Origin: Thalassobacter stenotrophicus | GTDB lineage: Bacteria > Pseudomonadota > Alphaproteobacteria > Rhodobacterales > Rhodobacteraceae | Reading direction: 5' to 3' | DNA: 64,000 bases | Assembly (NCBI RefSeq): GCF_001458315.1 | Contig: NZ_CYRX01000009.1 | Location: 62,001 to 126,000, forward strand | Shown: positions 56,259-64,000 of the stretch, piece after piece | Layout: each line of letters opens with the position of its first letter | How positions within the stretch are numbered: position 1 is the first letter of the stretch | The notes under the pieces: model-generated | Database searches by the model: none | Told to the model about the DNA's origin: nothing | Seen by the model: only the letters and a program-made list of their open reading frames with translations | Position numbers and translations under genes: made by a program

Positions 56259-57356
56259 TTAAAGCGCCTGCGCCATTTCATCCAGCAGCCCAAAGGCGAA
56301 TTGATCAAAACGCGCGCTGGGCTGACGGTCGCGGAAGCGTTCTTCAAACGGGTCGGGTGCGGTGATCGTGGTACCCGTGAGTTGCTCCATCACGGCGTGA
56401 CCACAGAAGGGGACATAGACCTCGGAATAGCCGCCCTCATGGCTCAGCACTAATTTGCCGCCGCACAGATCGCGCGCGGCCTCCTGCACCATCGCGGTCA
56501 TCACGCGAAAGGTCTCGGCCCGGGCCATCATCCGGCTGAGCGGATCAATCATCGCGGCATCAAATCCACAGGCGACGACAATCAGGTCCGGTTGGAAATC
56601 GCGCAGTGCCGGAAGGACGATCTGCTCCATCGATTTAATGTATACATTGTGGCCCGCGCCGGGTGGCAGCGGAATGTTGAGGTTCGCCCCCTCGCCCAAG
56701 CCAGAGCCGCGCGCCTCAAACCCGCCAGTGTCGCTGGGGTAGTTCCGTTCCTGATGAACCGAGATCGTCAGGACATCAGGCCGGTCATAAAAGATCGCCT
56801 CTGTGCCATTGCCGTGGTGCACATCCCAATCCAGCACGGCGATGCGCCCGGCCAGCTTGTGTTGCAACGCGGCCTCAACCGCGATGGCGATGTTGGCCAT
56901 TAGGCAAAAACCGTTGGGAAAGTCCGGCAGGCAATGGTGACCGGGCGGACGGGACAGCGCGTAGGCTTGGTTCAATTCACCGCGCAGCACCTGTTGGACA
57001 GCGGCTGTGGTCAACCCGGCCGAAAGGGCTGCGATGTCGTAGCCGTCGGGGCCAAAGGGTGTACGCAGGCCCAATTCACCGCCACCGGCCTCCGACATTT
57101 CCTTGAAGGCGGTCAGATAGCTTTGGGGGTGAACGCGCAGCAGGTCCTCAGTGCTGGCGGCGGGGGCAGTGGACCAGGTCAGCTCACGCGCCAAGCCCGT
57201 CACTTGCATCAGGTTCACAAAGCGGCGTTTTGTTTCGGGGTTCTCTGGCAGCCCCCCGACCATGGGCTGGACCAAGCCGCCCACGGGCAACATGCCCGCG
57301 TAATTCCCGCCAGAGTGCCACAGGCACCGCTCATCGTGAAAGAAACCAACCGTCAT
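56259..57356 (-). CDS. Histone deacetylase-family amidohydrolase (class II / acetylpolyamine type)
   Basis: A 365-residue zinc amidohydrolase of the arginase/deacetylase fold. SRPPGHHCLPDFPNGFCLMAN (HH and Gly pairs) and AVLDWDVHHGNGTEAIFYD (zinc Asp and His) are complete, as are VSVHQ and the late GFDAAMIDPLSRM and HEGGY. Bacterial relatives deacetylate polyamines or other small amides. It is 9 bases after the 80-residue gene, so they may be one operon with the DCC gene. Confidence 0.93.
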   Translation of the reverse strand: MTVGFFHDERCLWHSGGNYAGMLPVGGLVQPMVGGLPENPETKRRFVNLMQVTGLARELTWSTAPAASTEDLLRVHPQSYLTAFKEMSEAGGGELGLRTPFGPDGYDIAALSAGLTTAAVQQVLRGELNQAYALSRPPGHHCLPDFPNGFCLMANIAIAVEAALQHKLAGRIAVLDWDVHHGNGTEAIFYDRPDVLTISVHQERNYPSDTGGFEARGSGLGEGANLNIPLPPGAGHNVYIKSMEQIVLPALRDFQPDLIVVACGFDAAMIDPLSRMMARAETFRVMTAMVQEAARDLCGGKLVLSHEGGYSEVYVPFCGHAVMEQLTGTTITAPDPFEERFRDRQPSARFDQFAFGLLDEMAQAL

Positions 57357-57365
57357 GCGTGTGCC

Positions 57366-57608
57366 TTATTCAGCCTCAGCCTGTTTGAGCCGATAGACCC
57401 CTTCGGGCAGGTTCAATGCAGCGGCCAAATCCTGCACCTGTGACAGGGACAGGGTGATCCGCCGTACAATGTCCGTGGTGGGGTCGACCTGTTCAATGGT
57501 CACGCAATCCTCAAAGGCATTGATCGTGATGTCTTCGGTCAAATGGCCTACGCCTTCATCCACGAGGGTGATGACCGAGGCGTCGAAAGTGTGCTCAATG
57601 GAAAACAT
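57366..57608 (-). CDS. Small conserved hypothetical protein, 80 residues
   Basis: An acidic protein (MFSIEHTFDASVITLVDEG at the start, RLKQAEAE at the end) with alternating hydrophobic strands and a C-terminal helix. I do not recognise a named family. It lies between the DCC gene (21-base gap) and the deacetylase gene (9-base gap) on the same strand, so it is probably co-transcribed. No Cys or catalytic motif is seen. Confidence 0.7.
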   Translation of the reverse strand: MFSIEHTFDASVITLVDEGVGHLTEDITINAFEDCVTIEQVDPTTDIVRRITLSLSQVQDLAAALNLPEGVYRLKQAEAE

Positions 57609-57629
57609 AAGATCACACTGCCCGCGAGA

Positions 57630-58022
57630 TCAGCCTTTGGCAACCGCGCGGTTTTGGCGGCGTTTGTGCCAAGCGTAAATCGCAGGTGCGAGGACATAGT
57701 CATAGGCCGCAATCGCCGCGTGCCGGATACAGGGCAGGCCCACGATCCGCCCCAATAGGCGGTAGCGCGGCATCTCTTGCCACAGAACCAAGAACGCGGG
57801 GATACCTGCGATCAGTTGACCATTGTGTAGGACATGCAAACGCTTGGCCGCGGTGTCAGCGTCCATATCCCATTCGGCCAGAACATCCGCATTCAGATCG
57901 TCAAACCGGATCGGCAGGTTCTGCGCCTTGCTGTAGGCGTCGTAGTGGTTGATCTCAAACGAGCAGACGGGGCACTGGGCGTTGTACAGCACTCGCGTGT
58001 CGGTATGGCTTTTGTCTTGCAC
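57630..58022 (-). CDS. DCC-family thiol-disulfide oxidoreductase-like protein (DUF393)
   Basis: A 130-residue protein of the DUF393 group. The name motif is YNAQCPVCSFEI, giving CxxC (Cys17, Cys20) in a D/N-x-x-CPxC context; LHVLHNGQLIAGIPAFLVLW and LPCIRHAAIAAYDYV match the family. It is cytosolic by sequence. Partners are unknown. Divergent from the M48 gene with 63 bases between; the first of a three-gene run. Confidence 0.87.
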   Translation of the reverse strand: MQDKSHTDTRVLYNAQCPVCSFEINHYDAYSKAQNLPIRFDDLNADVLAEWDMDADTAAKRLHVLHNGQLIAGIPAFLVLWQEMPRYRLLGRIVGLPCIRHAAIAAYDYVLAPAIYAWHKRRQNRAVAKG

Positions 58023-58085
58023 GGTGAATTCCTATATCTTTGGTCACAAGTAGGGCGCGAGACCGCGTCGAAAAGGAGAGCCGCA

Positions 58086-58796
58086 ATGTTGAGAACGTGT
58101 GTCGCAGGTCTGTCGCTTCTGTTCCTATCGGCCTGCGTAGAGCCGACGTCCGCGCCGCCCCCTGTCAATGCGGCCCCCTTGCCGCAGGCGGGTGCTCCGG
58201 TCAGTGCGGCGCAAGCCATGCGCAACTACAACGCCGCGCGCATCCGCCTAGAACCCGTGGCGGAGCGGACCTGCCGTGCACAGACGCGCGGGCTGAATTG
58301 TGATTTTCTGTTCCGGGTAGACCCAAACCCCAACGCCCCCAAGAATGCGTTCCAATCCCTCAGCCCCGAGGGGCGTCCGCTTTTGACGTTTACCCAGGCA
58401 TTGATTGCGGACGCGCGCAATATTGATGAGATCGCTTTTGTTATGGGCCATGAAGCTGCCCACCACATCGAAGAACATTTGGCCGAGCAACGGCAAGCCG
58501 CTGTTGGGGGTGCGATTTTGGGCAGCCTTGTGGGCGCGATCACCGGTGCAAACTCTGCGGTGGTGGACCAGCTATCACGTGCGGGGGCCACGGTTGGGGC
58601 GCGGGGATTTTCCAAAGAACATGAGTTAGAGGCCGATGCGCTGGGCACAGTGATCACCCATGACGCAGGGTTCGATCCGTTGCGGGGGGCTGCGTTCTTT
58701 GCGCGGATCCCGGACCCCGGTGATCGGTTCTTAGGGACTCACCCGCCCAATGCCGCGCGTGTGGCGACGGTGCGCCGGGTTGCGGCGGGGCTCTGA
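58086..58796 (+). CDS. M48-family metalloprotease lipoprotein
   Basis: A 236-residue protein with lipoprotein signal (MLRTCVAGLSLLFLSAC, Cys17) and an M48 peptidase domain. The zinc motif is FVMGHEAAHHIEEH, and HELEADALGTVITHDAGFDP supplies the third ligand. THPPNAARVATV is also family-typical. A Gly-rich helix (VGGAILGSLVGAITG) between these could sit in the membrane. It resembles BepA/LoiP-like envelope quality-control proteases. AAGGAG precedes the ATG at 58086. Confidence 0.92.
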   Translation: MLRTCVAGLSLLFLSACVEPTSAPPPVNAAPLPQAGAPVSAAQAMRNYNAARIRLEPVAERTCRAQTRGLNCDFLFRVDPNPNAPKNAFQSLSPEGRPLLTFTQALIADARNIDEIAFVMGHEAAHHIEEHLAEQRQAAVGGAILGSLVGAITGANSAVVDQLSRAGATVGARGFSKEHELEADALGTVITHDAGFDPLRGAAFFARIPDPGDRFLGTHPPNAARVATVRRVAAGL

Positions 58797-58806
58797 TCTG
58801 GCGGCT

Positions 58807-58820
58807 TTGATATAGGTCAA
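58807..58820 (+). promoter_or_regulatory. FNR/FnrL-type box before DUF6455 gene A
   Basis: TTGAT-ATAG-GTCAA matches TTGAY-N4-RTCAA exactly, the Rhodobacter FnrL pattern. Its centre is 65 bases before the ATG at 58879. It is 10 bases after the M48 stop. Confidence 0.7.
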
Positions 58821-58878
58821 AGCCGGGATTTCGCGCAGCCCTTACCCCTTGTCTGACGTCATCGAGAAAGGGTGCATC

Positions 58879-59127
58879 ATGGCTTTGGGCGATCCGAGAC
58901 TTCATCAAGATCTTATGAACCGTATGGCGGAGGCGCAGGGATTTGACCTGCGTGCCGAAGAAGCCAAGGGGACCCTGTCGGCGGGCGACACCAGCGATAT
59001 GCTGTTGCGTTGCCGTGGATGCGGGGATGTAGGCGGCTGCACCAAGGCGCTGGACGCGGGCGAGGTGCCCGAGACCTGCAACAACGAAAGCCGTTGGGAT
59101 GCGCTGCGTGCGATTTCGCGCATGTGA
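58879..59127 (+). CDS. DUF6455 family cysteine protein A
   Basis: An 82-residue soluble protein. Helical N-half (HQDLMNRMAEAQGFDLRA), then LLRCRGCGDVGGCTKAL and VPETCNNESR: four Cys residues in a CxxC-x4-C and later C pattern, which could bind an iron-sulfur cluster or zinc. The ATG at 58879 with AAAGGG is chosen over a TTG ten codons earlier. An FNR-type box lies upstream, so oxygen-linked expression is likely. The function is unknown. Gene B 75 bases downstream is a paralogue. Confidence 0.85.
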   Translation: MALGDPRLHQDLMNRMAEAQGFDLRAEEAKGTLSAGDTSDMLLRCRGCGDVGGCTKALDAGEVPETCNNESRWDALRAISRM

Positions 59128-59136
59128 GGGCCGTCT

Positions 59137-59150
59137 TTGATCCTGCGCAA
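59137..59150 (+). promoter_or_regulatory. Degenerate FNR/CRP-type box before DUF6455 gene B
   Basis: TTGAT-CCTG-CGCAA: the left half is perfect and the right half differs in two of five positions (CGCAA rather than RTCAA), but the family core TTG-N8-CAA is kept. Its centre is 59.5 bases before the gene B ATG, nearly the same distance as the box at gene A. Confidence 0.4.
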
Positions 59151-59172
59151 AGCGCGAAGGGTCATTTCATGT

Positions 59173-59200
59173 GATCCTTGATCCAACGAAAGGATCGTTG
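59173..59200 (+). promoter_or_regulatory. Two alternative hairpins around the gene B ribosome site
   Basis: GATCCTT (59173-59179) can pair with AAGGATC (59190-59196) and cover the AAAGGA ribosome site. Alternatively CAACG (59184-59188) can pair with CGTTG (59196-59200), leaving AAAGGA in the loop. The two exclude each other. Confidence 0.35.
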
Positions 59201-59202
59201 CG

Positions 59203-59496
59203 ATGACACATCACTTGACCCCTTTGGGCACGCTGAACCGCCACTATTGGCTGGCTGTCTCCATGGCCAAGGCCAGCGGTGCTGACCTTGTGCAGGCCTA
59301 TGCGGATGGCCGTCTAAGTGCGCAGGAATGGGCTGATGTGGTGCATCGGTGTCGCGGATGCGATTGGGTGCAGCAGTGTGAGTGTTGGCTTGGCAAATCC
59401 GAATGGGGTGCGCAGACCGTGCCGTCTGCGTGCATGAACGCGGAGGTGTTTGAGTGGATCAAGCTTCCACCCGCTGTGGCGAAGGCTGAGCCTTAG
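59203..59496 (+). CDS. DUF6455 family cysteine protein B
   Basis: A 97-residue paralogue of gene A: RCRGCDWVQQCECWL and VPSACMNAEVFEW keep the same Cys layout with one extra Cys. The N-half is helical (LVQAYADGRLSAQEWADVV). It has its own AAAGGA ribosome site. Both genes could form a low-oxygen-induced pair. No enzymatic motif is visible. Confidence 0.85.
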   Translation: MTHHLTPLGTLNRHYWLAVSMAKASGADLVQAYADGRLSAQEWADVVHRCRGCDWVQQCECWLGKSEWGAQTVPSACMNAEVFEWIKLPPAVAKAEP

Positions 59497-59555
59497 TCCT
59501 CTTTTCATCGTCGTGTGTTTCTGGTCTCAAGGCGTGAAGCTTGGAGAAGACCCGG

Positions 59556-59915
59556 ATGCGCGCCACCCTAAAAGAACTACGACAGAAATCAGCGTGGAGC
59601 TGGGCTGGCTGGAGGGTTGCTTGGAAAAGCGAAACGGCCTTGCGGGCTTGGGCGTTGATGCACGGCATCTCGGTGCTTGCGGCATTGATCCTGCCGCTCA
59701 GCGCGGTTGAGGTGGCCATCATCGTGATGGGCGGGACGTTTGTGTTGGTGATTGAACTGCTCAATACCGCTATTGAACGTGTGGTGGATTATATCTCATT
59801 GGAGCGGCATCCCTTGGCCGGGGAGGCAAAGGACATTGGGTCCTGTGCGGCATCTCTCGCGGGGATTGCAGTAGGGCTTGCGTGGGTTGTGATCCTAGTG
59901 GGGCTGTTCGCGTGA
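59556..59915 (+). CDS. dgkA: Diacylglycerol kinase
   Basis: A 119-residue inner-membrane enzyme that phosphorylates diacylglycerol released by membrane-derived glucan synthesis. Three membrane helices and the active-site signature ELLNTAIERVVDYI and GEAKDIGSCAASLA are all present. I start it at the ATG at 59556 with GGAG; a TTG five codons before is an alternative. The stop overlaps the GTG of the next gene (GTGA), so they are coupled. Confidence 0.95.
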   Translation: MRATLKELRQKSAWSWAGWRVAWKSETALRAWALMHGISVLAALILPLSAVEVAIIVMGGTFVLVIELLNTAIERVVDYISLERHPLAGEAKDIGSCAASLAGIAVGLAWVVILVGLFA

Positions 59916-60259
59916 GGATCATGGAGAACGTGATTTCTGATCGCGGCTCGCGCTATGCGGTTGCGGGCGGGCCCGCGGCATCGCCAGAAGAGGCGAAAGC
60001 CTTTGTCAAAGCGCTTTGCCGGAACAAGAAATTTGCGCGGGCCACGCATAATACTTGGGGGCTTTTGCTGGAGAGCGGGCCGGTCAAGAATGACGATGGC
60101 GAAAGCGGCGCGGGTCTTGTGATCTGTCGGATGCTGGAGCGTGAGGGCCTGTACGACACCGTTGTTGTCGTCACGCGCTGGTACGGCGGGAAACATTTGG
60201 GGGGCGACCGCTTCCGGCATGTGCAGGACGCGGTCAGGATGTGGTTGGCTGAGGCGTAG
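59912..60259 (+). CDS. YigZ/IMPACT family protein (UPF0029 domain)
   Basis: A 115-residue protein with only the N-terminal IMPACT domain: RATHNTWGLLLESGPVKNDDGESGAG and VVVTRWYGGKHLGGDRFRHVQDAV are the family signature. YigZ of E. coli is about 200 residues and has a C-terminal domain, absent here. The GTG at 59912 overlaps the dgkA stop; the ATG at 59921 is the alternative. In yeast and mammals, IMPACT/YIH1 affects Gcn2 signalling; the bacterial role is unknown. Confidence 0.85.
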   Translation: MRIMENVISDRGSRYAVAGGPAASPEEAKAFVKALCRNKKFARATHNTWGLLLESGPVKNDDGESGAGLVICRMLEREGLYDTVVVVTRWYGGKHLGGDRFRHVQDAVRMWLAEA

Positions 60260-60263
60260 GCCC

Positions 60264-61634
<1,371 letters not shown>

Positions 61635-61675
61635 GACGCGGCTATACCCCCTGCGCCGCCCCGAGGGAAGACGGA

Positions 61676-62680
61676 CTAAGCGCCGCTGATCACGGCCTCA
61701 GCAGAGCGTTGGATCGCTGTGTCCGAGGGCACAAAGCGGTAGCTCAGCCCTTCGGTGGTGGCGCGTGTGTCGATCTGCATCGGCAGGCCCACTTGGGGCA
61801 TCGCGGTTTTGAGCGACGTGTCGAACATCGCGAGCGCCTTGAGCAAAAAACGCGGTGCCGGTTTGGTTGCGATCTTTCGCTTTGGGTAAGTCGCGGCTAA
61901 CAGAGCGCCAATCGCGGGCATCCGCAGCACGTCATCCGTGGCCATGATGCGTTGGCCAATCGTGTCTGGGCGTTCCAGCGCCATGATGTGCAGGGCCGAG
62001 ACATCCTCAATATCCACCACGGGGATTGGAATATCCGGCAGCATCGGGTCCTTGCCAGACATGACCCGCTGGATCAGTTCAAGCGAGGTGCCAAAGCGGT
62101 TATCCATTGGCGTGCCGCACACAAGGCCAGGGTTCACGGTTGTTAGTTGTACCTCTGGGTTTCGTTTGACGAAATCCCATGCCGCTTGTTCCGCGAGGGT
62201 TTTGGATTTGATATATGCTGAGGCGCTTTTGTGGGTGACATCGGTCCAATCGGCGGCGGTGGCTGCGTAGCCCGCAGGCCGCTCTGCATAGAGGATCGCC
62301 ACCATGGACGATGTCAGCACGACGCGGTTCACGCCTGCCATGCGCGCGGCCTTGAGCGCGCGGCGCGTGCCGTCAACCGCAGGACGGATTAGGTCCTCTT
62401 CATTCTTGGGTGAGGCTAGGGGAAAGGGGGATGCGGTGTGCAGGATCGCCTGACAACTGGTGACGGCAGCATCCCAACCGGCATCACGGGTCAGGTCCAG
62501 CTCAACAAAGGTGAGGCGCCCATCGCCGGGGTCTTGGACGGCGGCCCGCACCTCATCCGCGCGGTCCATGCTGCGTAGAGATCCACGCACATGGTAGCCT
62601 TTTTGCAAAAGGTCATAGGCAATGCGTTTGGCAATGAACCCACTGACGCCAGTGAGCAGGATAGGGCGCGTATCTGTCAT
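61676..62680 (-). CDS. NAD(P)-dependent epimerase/reductase (dihydroflavonol-4-reductase-like extended SDR)
   Basis: A 334-residue extended short-chain dehydrogenase. The cofactor motif [15 protein letters not shown] (GxxGxxA) is at residues 11-25, [12 protein letters not shown] and the active-site YIKSK (Tyr/Lys) follow after the SSM triad Ser. The C-terminal half is the substrate domain. It resembles dihydroflavonol reductases, cinnamoyl-CoA reductases and related aldehyde reductases; the substrate is unknown. The next gene upstream is the acyl-CoA dehydrogenase, beyond a terminator. Confidence 0.88.
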   Translation of the reverse strand: MTDTRPILLTGVSGFIAKRIAYDLLQKGYHVRGSLRSMDRADEVRAAVQDPGDGRLTFVELDLTRDAGWDAAVTSCQAILHTASPFPLASPKNEEDLIRPAVDGTRRALKAARMAGVNRVVLTSSMVAILYAERPAGYAATAADWTDVTHKSASAYIKSKTLAEQAAWDFVKRNPEVQLTTVNPGLVCGTPMDNRFGTSLELIQRVMSGKDPMLPDIPIPVVDIEDVSALHIMALERPDTIGQRIMATDDVLRMPAIGALLAATYPKRKIATKPAPRFLLKALAMFDTSLKTAMPQVGLPMQIDTRATTEGLSYRFVPSDTAIQRSAEAVISGA

Positions 62681-62724
62681 GGTGATCTCCCTCGTGACCT
62701 AACAGCTGTGGCTGAGGGCCGAAA

Positions 62725-62764
62725 AAAGCAACCCCCGACGCTAGGGAATAGCGCCGGGGGTTTT
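62725..62764 (-). terminator. Terminator of the acyl-CoA dehydrogenase gene
   Basis: CCCCCGACGCTA at 62732-62743 pairs with TAGCGCCGGGGG at 62749-62760 (one A-C mismatch). On the minus strand it is followed by TTGCTTTTTTC. It lies 28 bases after the stop codon. Confidence 0.88.
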
Positions 62765-62787
62765 GATCTGCTCAGAAAAGAGGCGGT

Positions 62788-64000
62788 TTAGCCAAGCAAG
62801 CGGCGGGCAATCACCTGGGCTTGGATTTCCGCAGCACCCTCAAAGATGTTGAGGATGCGGGCATCGCACAACACGCGCGAGATTTTGTATTCCAGCGCAA
62901 AGCCGTTGCCGCCGTGGATTTGCAGGCCGTTGTCGGCTGCTGCCCACGCCACGCGGGCGCCAAGCAGCTTGGCCATGCCTGCCTCTAGGTCGCAGCGACG
63001 GCCTTCGTCCTTTTCGCGGGCCGAGAAGTAGGTCAGCTGGCGCGCGATCATGATCTCAACAGCCATCATCGCCAGCTTGCCTGAAACGCGGGGGAATTCG
63101 ATCAGCGACTTGCCGAACTGCTTGCGATCGATCGCGTATTGCATCGCGATGTCGAGGGCGCATTGCGCAACACCAACGGCGCGAGCTGCGGTCTGGATGC
63201 GCGCGCTTTCGAAGGTTTCCATGAGCTGTTTGAAGCCCTTGCCCTCTTCTCCGCCAAGCAGGTTTTCGCCCTTCACGTGGAAGTTGTCGAAACCCAGCTC
63301 GTATTCCTTCATGCCGCGGTAGCCGAGCACTTCGATTTCACCACCGGTCATGCCCTCAGTGGGGAATGGATTTTCGTCCGTGCCTGGGGTTTTTTCCGCA
63401 AGGAACATCGACAGACCTTTGTAGTTGGTCGTGTCTGGATCGGTCCGCGCCAGCAGAGTCATAACCTGCGTGCGGGTCGCGTGGGTGATCCAGGTTTTGT
63501 TACCGGTGATTTGGTAATCGCCGTTCTCATCCTTGACGGCGCGGGTGCGCAGGCTGCCAAGGTCGGAACCGGTGTTTGGCTCAGTGAACACTGCGGTGGG
63601 CAGGATTTCGGCAGAGGCCAAGCGTGGCAGCCAGCTTTGTTTCTGTTCTTCGGTACCGCCAGCAAGGATCAACTCAGCCGCGATTTCCGAGCGCGTGCCC
63701 AGTGAGCCGACGCCGATGTAGCCGCGCGACAGTTCCTCAGAAACGACGCACATGGATGCCTTGGACAGGCCAAACCCGCCGTATTCTTCGGGGATCGTCA
63801 GGCCAAAGACACCCATTTCGGCCAGTTCCTCGATGATTTCCATCGGGATCAGTTCATCCTTGAGGTGCCATTCGTGGGCAAAGGGTTCGACCTTTTCCTT
63901 GGAGTAGCGGAAGAATTGCTCACGGATCATTTCCAGCTCTTCATCAAGGCCGGAGGTGCCGAACATCGCCTCAGCTTGACCCTCTTGCATCAGCTCAACA
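62788..64000 (-). CDS. mcd: Acyl-CoA dehydrogenase, probably methylsuccinyl-CoA dehydrogenase (5' end outside window)
   Basis: The 3' part (404 codons) of an FAD-dependent acyl-CoA dehydrogenase. Visible are the N-terminal helical domain ([17 protein letters not shown]), [27 protein letters not shown], the FAD-binding [17 protein letters not shown], and the C-terminal [42 protein letters not shown]. The frame stays open to the window edge with a linker ([17 protein letters not shown]) before the usual domain start, which suggests an N-terminal extension. This and the family feel of the sequence suggest methylsuccinyl-CoA dehydrogenase of the ethylmalonyl-CoA pathway, but the missing 5' end leaves this open. 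Confidence 0.75.
   Translation of the reverse strand, partial: VELMQEGQAEAMFGTSGLDEELEMIREQFFRYSKEKVEPFAHEWHLKDELIPMEIIEELAEMGVFGLTIPEEYGGFGLSKASMCVVSEELSRGYIGVGSLGTRSEIAAELILAGGTEEQKQSWLPRLASAEILPTAVFTEPNTGSDLGSLRTRAVKDENGDYQITGNKTWITHATRTQVMTLLARTDPDTTNYKGLSMFLAEKTPGTDENPFPTEGMTGGEIEVLGYRGMKEYELGFDNFHVKGENLLGGEEGKGFKQLMETFESARIQTAARAVGVAQCALDIAMQYAIDRKQFGKSLIEFPRVSGKLAMMAVEIMIARQLTYFSAREKDEGRRCDLEAGMAKLLGARVAWAAADNGLQIHGGNGFALEYKISRVLCDARILNIFEGAAEIQAQVIARRLLG

Overview
The window is a chromosomal segment of an alphaproteobacterium of the order Rhodobacterales, most likely the Roseobacter group. The evidence is the split F-type ATPase operon (F1 genes only, atpHAGDC), a tRNA-His with A73 and no encoded G-1, a perfect CIRCE in front of groESL, an rpoH sigma-32 gene, small lineage-specific families (DUF6455, DUF6476, DUF6324-like, MmcB, TIGR01459 HAD), a Tad pilus locus with short D/W-type pilins, and a probable methylsuccinyl-CoA dehydrogenase. 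Base composition and gene density look uniform. I found no insertion sequence, prophage, integrase, CRISPR array or rRNA.

Layout. 1-3.2 kb: end of an unidentified gene, then a TolQ/MotA-like channel gene and a MotB-like partner with a very long coiled coil and an OmpA domain. 3.3-7.4 kb: clpA and gloB (minus), then a methyltransferase. 7.7-12.6 kb: the F1 ATP synthase operon. 12.7-22.6 kb: prs, a DsbA-like isomerase and hydrolase pair, a minus-strand series (HAD, maoC, ribF, ycgN-like, ltaE), a soluble hybrid histidine kinase, manganese-type pyrophosphatase, and a DUF2161 gene. 22.8-24.9 kb: groESL with its HrcA operator. 25-33 kb: EamA transporter, lipase-like lipoprotein, LysM protein, two aminotransferases, a YgfZ-type folate protein and PepF. 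33-37 kb: an isoprenylcysteine methyltransferase-like membrane protein, rpoH, rluD overlapping head-to-head with a DUF6476 gene, and tRNA-His. 37-40.8 kb: DNA-repair genes mmcB (with a LexA-type operator) and a ligase-associated DEXH helicase, plus a very small membrane ORF. 40.9-53.7 kb: the Tad/Flp pilus locus, all minus strand, with three pilin paralogues at its upstream end. 54-64 kb: lytic transglycosylase, CoA transferase subunits, an HDAC-like amidohydrolase, DCC thiol protein, M48 lipoprotein, two DUF6455 genes behind FNR-type boxes, dgkA, an IMPACT protein, rimO, an epimerase-like reductase, and the 3' part of an acyl-CoA dehydrogenase.

How the parts fit together. Most of the window is housekeeping: energy conservation, protein quality control (clpA, groESL, rpoH), cofactor and nucleotide synthesis, and RNA or ribosome modification. 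The accessory functions are surface attachment (Tad pilus), envelope mechanics (the ion-driven stator-like pair, LysM, OmpA lipoprotein, transglycosylase) and stress responses (SOS, heat shock, low oxygen). Readable regulatory sites match those themes: CIRCE at groESL, a GAAC-N7-GAAC box at mmcB, TTGAY-N4-RTCAA at DUF6455, and near-consensus CtrA-like sites at the histidine kinase and a pilin. I did not find a clearly new multi-gene system. The most interesting items are the coiled-coil stator pair, the FNR-linked DUF6455 tandem, the SOS-linked mmcB, the overlapping divergent rluD/DUF6476 starts, and the atypical pilins.
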